From: JAJZGK01 sp035538795
GTDB taxonomy: Bacteria; Pseudomonadota; Alphaproteobacteria; Rhodospirillales; Magnetospirillaceae
Length of the DNA stretch: 64,000 nucleotides
Assembly (NCBI GenBank): GCA_035538795.1
Contig: DATLJS010000042.1
Coordinates: forward strand, 1-64,000
Direction: 5' to 3'
Shown: one piece after another, positions 59,841-64,000 of the stretch
Layout of the letters: each line of letters starts with the position of its first letter
How positions within the stretch are numbered: the stretch's first letter is position 1
Program-made: the position numbers and the translations under genes
The notes under the pieces: generated by a model
Databases searched by the model: none
Told to the model about the DNA's origin: nothing
Seen by the model: only the letters and a program-made list of their open reading frames with translations

Positions 59841-61235
59841 TTGGCCAAACCGACGACCCGCTATGTCTGCCAGGAATGCGGCGCCAGCTATCCGCGCTGG
59901 GCGGGAAAGTGCGAGTCGTGCGGAGCCTGGAATTCCATCACCGAGGAAGAACCCCGCGAAGCCATGCCCAAGGGACTGGGTTCGGGCAAGGGCGGGCGCA
60001 AGATCGATTTCGTGGCGCTGGAGGGCGTATCGGCTCCGCCGCCCCGGCGCATCACCGGCATCGCCGAGTTGGACCGGGTCTGCGGCGGTGGATTGGTGCC
60101 CGGCTCCTGCATGCTGGTGGGCGGCGACCCCGGCATCGGCAAATCGACCCTGCTGCTGCAAACCGTCGCAGCACTGGCGGACAAGGCTTCCTGTATCTAT
60201 ATCTCTGGTGAAGAAGCCGTCGAACAGGTTCGCCTGCGCGCCTTGCGGCTGGGATTGCAGAAAGCTCCGGTGCAGTTGGCCTCCGCCACCTCCCTGCGCG
60301 ATATCGCCGCCAGCCTGGACCATGGCGAAGCGCCGGCGGTGGTGGTCATCGATTCGATCCAGACCATGTATCTGGACAGTCTGGATTCCGCACCCGGCAC
60401 CGTCGCCCAGGTGCGGGCCTGCGCCGCCGAACTGATCCGCATGGCCAAGCGCCGCGGCTTCACCCTGTTCCTGGTGGGGCACGTGACCAAGGACGGCCAG
60501 ATCGCCGGCCCCCGCGTGCTGGAGCACATGGTCGATTGCGTGCTGTATTTCGAGGGCGAGCGCGGTCATCAGTTCCGCATCTTGCGCGCCGTGAAAAACC
60601 GTTTCGGCGCCACCGACGAGATCGGCGTGTTCGAGATGTCCGATGCCGGCCTGTCCGGAGTAGCCAACCCGTCGGCCCTGTTCCTGGCCGAACGGCGGGG
60701 CAACGTCAGCGGTTCCTGCGTCTTCGCCGGGGTCGAGGGCACCCGGCCGATGCTGGTGGAAATTCAGGCCCTGGTGGCGCCGTCGGCCCTCGGCACGCCG
60801 CGCCGGGCCGTCATTGGATGGGACTCCGGGCGTCTCGCTATGATACTAGCTGTGCTGGATGCCCGTTGCGGCCTTGCCTTGGGCGGCAATGATGTATATT
60901 TGAACGTCGCGGGCGGTCTGAGGATCGGCGAACCCGCCGCCGACCTTGCGGTCGCGGCGGCTCTGCTCTCTTCGACCACCGACATGCCGGTGGACGCCGA
61001 GATGGTGGTGTTCGGCGAAATCGGCCTGTCGGGCGAGGTTCGCGCCGTCAGTCAGATGGACGGACGGCTGAAGGAAGCGGCCAAGCTGGGCTTTGCCCAG
61101 GCGTTGGCCCCGGCGGTGCGCCGACAGGGCGCGGGCGCGAAAGCGCCGGCCGACGGCTCGATCGCGGTGCGCCGCATCGGGCATGTGCAGGATTTGGTGG
61201 CCTTGTTCCGACCGGCGGACAAGGGGCGTAAATAA
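59841..61235 (+). CDS. radA: DNA repair protein RadA
   Basis: 464 residues. An N-terminal zinc finger (C-x2-C ... C-x2-C around CQECG and CESCG), RecA-like core with GGDPGIGKST, KNRFGATDEIGVF (RadA motif) and a Lon-like C-terminal domain. TTG 59841 is the start, with GAGGA upstream. It assists branch migration in recombination. Confidence 0.95.
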   Translation: MAKPTTRYVCQECGASYPRWAGKCESCGAWNSITEEEPREAMPKGLGSGKGGRKIDFVALEGVSAPPPRRITGIAELDRVCGGGLVPGSCMLVGGDPGIGKSTLLLQTVAALADKASCIYISGEEAVEQVRLRALRLGLQKAPVQLASATSLRDIAASLDHGEAPAVVVIDSIQTMYLDSLDSAPGTVAQVRACAAELIRMAKRRGFTLFLVGHVTKDGQIAGPRVLEHMVDCVLYFEGERGHQFRILRAVKNRFGATDEIGVFEMSDAGLSGVANPSALFLAERRGNVSGSCVFAGVEGTRPMLVEIQALVAPSALGTPRRAVIGWDSGRLAMILAVLDARCGLALGGNDVYLNVAGGLRIGEPAADLAVAAALLSSTTDMPVDAEMVVFGEIGLSGEVRAVSQMDGRLKEAAKLGFAQALAPAVRRQGAGAKAPADGSIAVRRIGHVQDLVALFRPADKGRK

Positions 61236-61246
61236 GGGTTGCTGCT

Positions 61247-61960
61247 TTGAACGCTGTCGACATCGCTGTCGTGGTGGTGCTGCTGGCATCCGGGGTCTTT
61301 GCCCTGATGCGCGGCTTCGTATACGAAACCCTGGCCATGGCCGGGTGGATCGCCGCCGGTTTGGCCGCCTTTTGGGGGCTGCCCATCGCCCGGCCCATCG
61401 TTTCGAAATACATATCGAATCCCACCATCGCCGACGTGGCGGGCGGGGTCGCCATCTTCCTGGTGGTGCTGCTGGTGTCGTCGGTGATCACCACCGCCAT
61501 TTCCCGCAGCGTGCAGAAAAGCGCCATCAGTTCGGTGGACCGCTCGCTGGGCTTCGCCTTCGGCCTGATCCGCGGCCTGGTGCTCTGCAGCCTGTGCTTC
61601 ATCCTGGCCACCAAGCTGTTCGACCCCGAGCCTGACGTTCTTACCGGCGCCAAGACCCGCCCGCTGCTGGTGATGGGCTCGCGCGTGCTGCAGGCCCTGG
61701 TACCGTCGCAGCTGTCTTCGGCCCAGGACGCCGCCAAGGAAGCAGCCGAAGCCGCCATCCAGGCCCAGCAGGCCAAGGAAATGTACGACCGCCTGAACGC
61801 GCCGCGCCCCAAGGGCGCCGATCAGCCGGGCCAGAACACCGGCAACAACTCCGCCCAGCCCTCATCGCCCTCCAAGTCCGACAACGGCCAGGGCGGCGAC
61901 AAGACTGCTCCCTCTTACGACAACCGCGGCCTTGAACGGCTGATCGAGACCACGAAATGA
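61247..61960 (+). CDS. cvpA: CvpA-family membrane protein
   Basis: 237 residues with four membrane helices in the first 130 (VDIAVVVVLLASGVFALMRGFVYE) and a hydrophilic, low-complexity tail rich in Q, N, S. TTG 61247 is the start. It is named after colicin V production, and typically sits just before purF. ATGA overlap with purF. Confidence 0.9.
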   Translation: MNAVDIAVVVVLLASGVFALMRGFVYETLAMAGWIAAGLAAFWGLPIARPIVSKYISNPTIADVAGGVAIFLVVLLVSSVITTAISRSVQKSAISSVDRSLGFAFGLIRGLVLCSLCFILATKLFDPEPDVLTGAKTRPLLVMGSRVLQALVPSQLSSAQDAAKEAAEAAIQAQQAKEMYDRLNAPRPKGADQPGQNTGNNSAQPSSPSKSDNGQGGDKTAPSYDNRGLERLIETTK

Positions 61961-63450
61961 CCCTGGACACCGCCGAGGATTTTTCCCAGATGCTGACCAC
62001 CAACCCGTTCGACGACGACAAGCTCAAGGAAGAATGCGGCGTCTTCGGCATCTTCGGACACGCCGGAGCGGCGTCGCATACCGCGCTGGGCCTGCACGCC
62101 CTTCAGCATCGCGGCCAGGAAGCGGCGGGCATCGTCAGCTTCGACGGCGAGCATTTCCATAACCATCGCGGCATGGGCCACGTCGCCGACAATTTCGGCT
62201 CGGAAGCGGTGATCAAGAAGCTGCCGGGTCAAATGGCCATCGGCCATGTGCGCTATTCCACCACCGGCGAAACCATGCTGCGCAACGTCCAGCCGCTGTT
62301 CGCCGACTTCGAGTTCGGCGGTCTGGCCCTGGCCCATAACGGCAATCTGACCAACGCCCTGGCCATCCGCAAGCAACTGGTTCGCCGCGGCTGTCTGTTC
62401 CAGTCGACCACCGATACCGAGGTGATCGTCCATCTGATCGCCATCAGCCTTTATTCCACCGTCGAAGAGCGCGTCATCGACGCCCTGCGTCAGGTCGAAG
62501 GCGCCTATTCGCTGGTCTGTCTGACCCAAAACTCGGTGATCGGCGTGCGCGACCCGCTGGGCATCCGCCCGCTGGTGCTGGGCAAGCTGCCCGACGGCTC
62601 CTATATCCTGGCCTCGGAAACCTGCGCCCTGGACATCGTCGGCGCCGAACTGATCCGCGACGTCGAACCGGGCGAACTGATCATCCTGGATCAGAGCGGC
62701 CTGCGCTCCATCAAGCCCTTCAGCAAGACCTCGAAGCGGTTCTGCATCTTCGAGTACATCTATTTCGCCCGTCCCGACAGCGTCATGGAAGGCACCAGCG
62801 TCTACGACGTGCGCAAGCGCATCGGTCAGGAACTGGCCCGCGAAAGCCATGTGGACGCCGACGTGGTGATTCCGGTGCCGGATTCCGGCGTTCCCGCCGC
62901 CCTGGGCTATGCCGCCGAGGCCAAGATTCCCTTCGAGCTAGGCATCATCCGCAACCACTATGTCGGCCGCACCTTCATCGAGCCGACGGATTCCATCCGC
63001 CATCTGGGCGTCAAGCTGAAGCACAACGCCAACCGCGTGCATATCGAAGGCAAGCGGGTGATCCTGGTGGACGACTCCATCGTCCGCGGCACCACCTCGA
63101 CCAAGATCGTCGAAATGGTCCGCCAGGCCGGCGCCACCGAAGTGCATATGCGCATTTCCAGCCCGCCGACCACCTATTCCTGCTTCTACGGCATCGACAC
63201 GCCGAAACGCCAGAAGCTGCTGGCCGCCCGTTACGATCTGGCCGGCATGGCCAAGCTGATCGGTGTCGACAGTCTGGCCTTCATTTCGCTGGACGGCCTT
63301 TACCGCGCCGTCGGTGAAGAAAAGCGCGACAATGCCAACCCGCAATATTGCGACGCCTGTTTCACCGGCGATTACCCGATCATCTCGGCCGATCATCAGG
63401 AAGACGGCGCCGCCCAGGCCCCCCTCAGCCAACTGACCGGGGGCCACTGA
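61957..63450 (+). CDS. purF: Amidophosphoribosyltransferase
   Basis: 497 residues. A short propeptide precedes the catalytic C27 (EECGVFGIFG), followed by glutaminase motifs (RGQEAAGI, HNGNLTN) and the PRPP loop VILVDDSIVRGTTS. It begins purine synthesis. Later cysteines (YCDACF) hint at an iron-sulfur type. Confidence 0.95.
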   Translation: MTLDTAEDFSQMLTTNPFDDDKLKEECGVFGIFGHAGAASHTALGLHALQHRGQEAAGIVSFDGEHFHNHRGMGHVADNFGSEAVIKKLPGQMAIGHVRYSTTGETMLRNVQPLFADFEFGGLALAHNGNLTNALAIRKQLVRRGCLFQSTTDTEVIVHLIAISLYSTVEERVIDALRQVEGAYSLVCLTQNSVIGVRDPLGIRPLVLGKLPDGSYILASETCALDIVGAELIRDVEPGELIILDQSGLRSIKPFSKTSKRFCIFEYIYFARPDSVMEGTSVYDVRKRIGQELARESHVDADVVIPVPDSGVPAALGYAAEAKIPFELGIIRNHYVGRTFIEPTDSIRHLGVKLKHNANRVHIEGKRVILVDDSIVRGTTSTKIVEMVRQAGATEVHMRISSPPTTYSCFYGIDTPKRQKLLAARYDLAGMAKLIGVDSLAFISLDGLYRAVGEEKRDNANPQYCDACFTGDYPIISADHQEDGAAQAPLSQLTGGH

Positions 63451-63454
63451 GCTC

Positions 63455-64000
63455 ATGTCGGAAGCCGTTGAACGTCGCCTCGAAGGGCGCATCGCCCTGA
63501 TCACCGGGGCGTCGCGGGGCATCGGCGCCGCCGTCGCCAAGCGTTTCGCCGCCGAAGGCGCGCAGGTCATCCTGCTGGCCCGCACCCAGGCCGCTCTTGA
63601 GGAGGTGGACGATGAAATCCGCTCGGCCGGAGGCAAGGCCACTCTGGTGCCGCTGGATTTGCGCAAGCCCGACGACATCGACCGCATGGGCTATTCCCTG
63701 TTCCAGCGCTTCGGCAAGCTGGACATCCTGGTGGGCAATGCCGGCGTGCTGGGCGGACTGTCCCCCGTAGGCCATCAGGCCCTGAGGGAATGGGATGAAG
63801 TGATGGCGGTCAACCTGAGCGCCAACATGCGCCTGATCCGCAGCTTCGACAATTTGCTACGCCAATCGGATGCCGGCCGCGCCATCTTCACCACTTCGGG
63901 CGTGACCAACGAGCCGCACCCCTTCTGGGGATCTTATGCCGCCAGCAAATCCGCTCTGGAAACCCTGGTGCTGACCTGGGCGGCGGAAGTCGCCCGCAAC
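63455..64000 (+). CDS. Short-chain dehydrogenase/reductase, cut by the window end
   Basis: 182 codons visible, with no stop inside the window. TGASRGIGAA (cofactor loop), GNAGV, TSGV and YAASKSAL (Y-x3-K) define an SDR. It starts 4 bp after purF, a frequent alphaproteobacterial arrangement. Substrate unknown. Confidence 0.9.
   Translation, partial: MSEAVERRLEGRIALITGASRGIGAAVAKRFAAEGAQVILLARTQAALEEVDDEIRSAGGKATLVPLDLRKPDDIDRMGYSLFQRFGKLDILVGNAGVLGGLSPVGHQALREWDEVMAVNLSANMRLIRSFDNLLRQSDAGRAIFTTSGVTNEPHPFWGSYAASKSALETLVLTWAAEVARN

Overview
The window is a high-GC alphaproteobacterial chromosome segment. It most resembles Rhodospirillales of the Magnetospirillum type: it has a CheZ phosphatase, a bacteriohemerythrin, a Cache/MCP sensor, the cvpA-purF-SDR order and the histone-deacetylase-like/xseB/ispA/dxs cluster. 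This placement is an inference from gene content and composition; nothing in the window fixes the genus.

Region 1 (1-8,054) starts with the end of a polyprenyl diphosphate synthase gene and a tRNA-Pro(CGG). An integrated element of about 7.4 kb follows. It is bounded by the 3' part of the tRNA (427-467) and an exact 41-bp copy of it at 7,840-7,880. The element carries a tyrosine integrase next to the tRNA and an AT-rich pair of genes (a DUF3800-like protein and a convergent protein with a HEPN-type R-x4-H motif). It also has two small unknown genes, a MobA/MobL (MobQ-type) relaxase, and a leftward five-gene operon that begins with an excisionase-like HTH gene. A 57-nt near-perfect palindrome just before the relaxase gene contains AGTGCGCCC, which resembles the nic core of IncQ-type plasmids, so it is probably the oriT. 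No type IV secretion genes are present. The best reading is an integrative mobilizable element (IME) with possible defence cargo. This is the most novel part of the window.

Region 2 (8,055-34,813) is ordinary chromosome with metabolic and stress genes. It contains an RsbQ-like hydrolase; LysR, an EamA exporter and a tautomerase; SixA-like, ppk and ppx (polyphosphate); a xanthine phosphoribosyltransferase; a gamma-glutamyltransferase-like enzyme; a DnaJ-class co-chaperone; pdxH and a cation diffusion exporter; an APH/P-loop kinase fusion; a universal stress protein; a yihY/copC/copD operon; fabI and aroC; and a MaoC/MarR/enoyl-CoA hydratase operon divergent from an MFS transporter.

Region 3 (34,814-52,598) starts with a lower-GC patch holding one unknown gene. 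It continues with tlyA, the deacetylase-like/xseB/ispA/dxs isoprenoid operon, an ArsR regulator, an MBL hydrolase overlapping a hemerythrin gene, cheZ, an EEP phosphatase with a ROK kinase, a thioesterase, a GST, and the fabD-fabG-acpP-fabF-mltG operon. A soluble chemoreceptor-like protein with signalling and Cache domains in reversed order closes it.

Region 4 (52,599-64,000) is a rightward housekeeping block: rpsF-rpsR-DUF2232-rplI, dnaB-alr-mlaE-mlaF, radA, cvpA, purF and a truncated SDR. A perfect 24-bp tandem duplication and an rpsF leader hairpin precede the ribosomal operon. Many neighbouring genes overlap by ATGA, and several use TTG starts.
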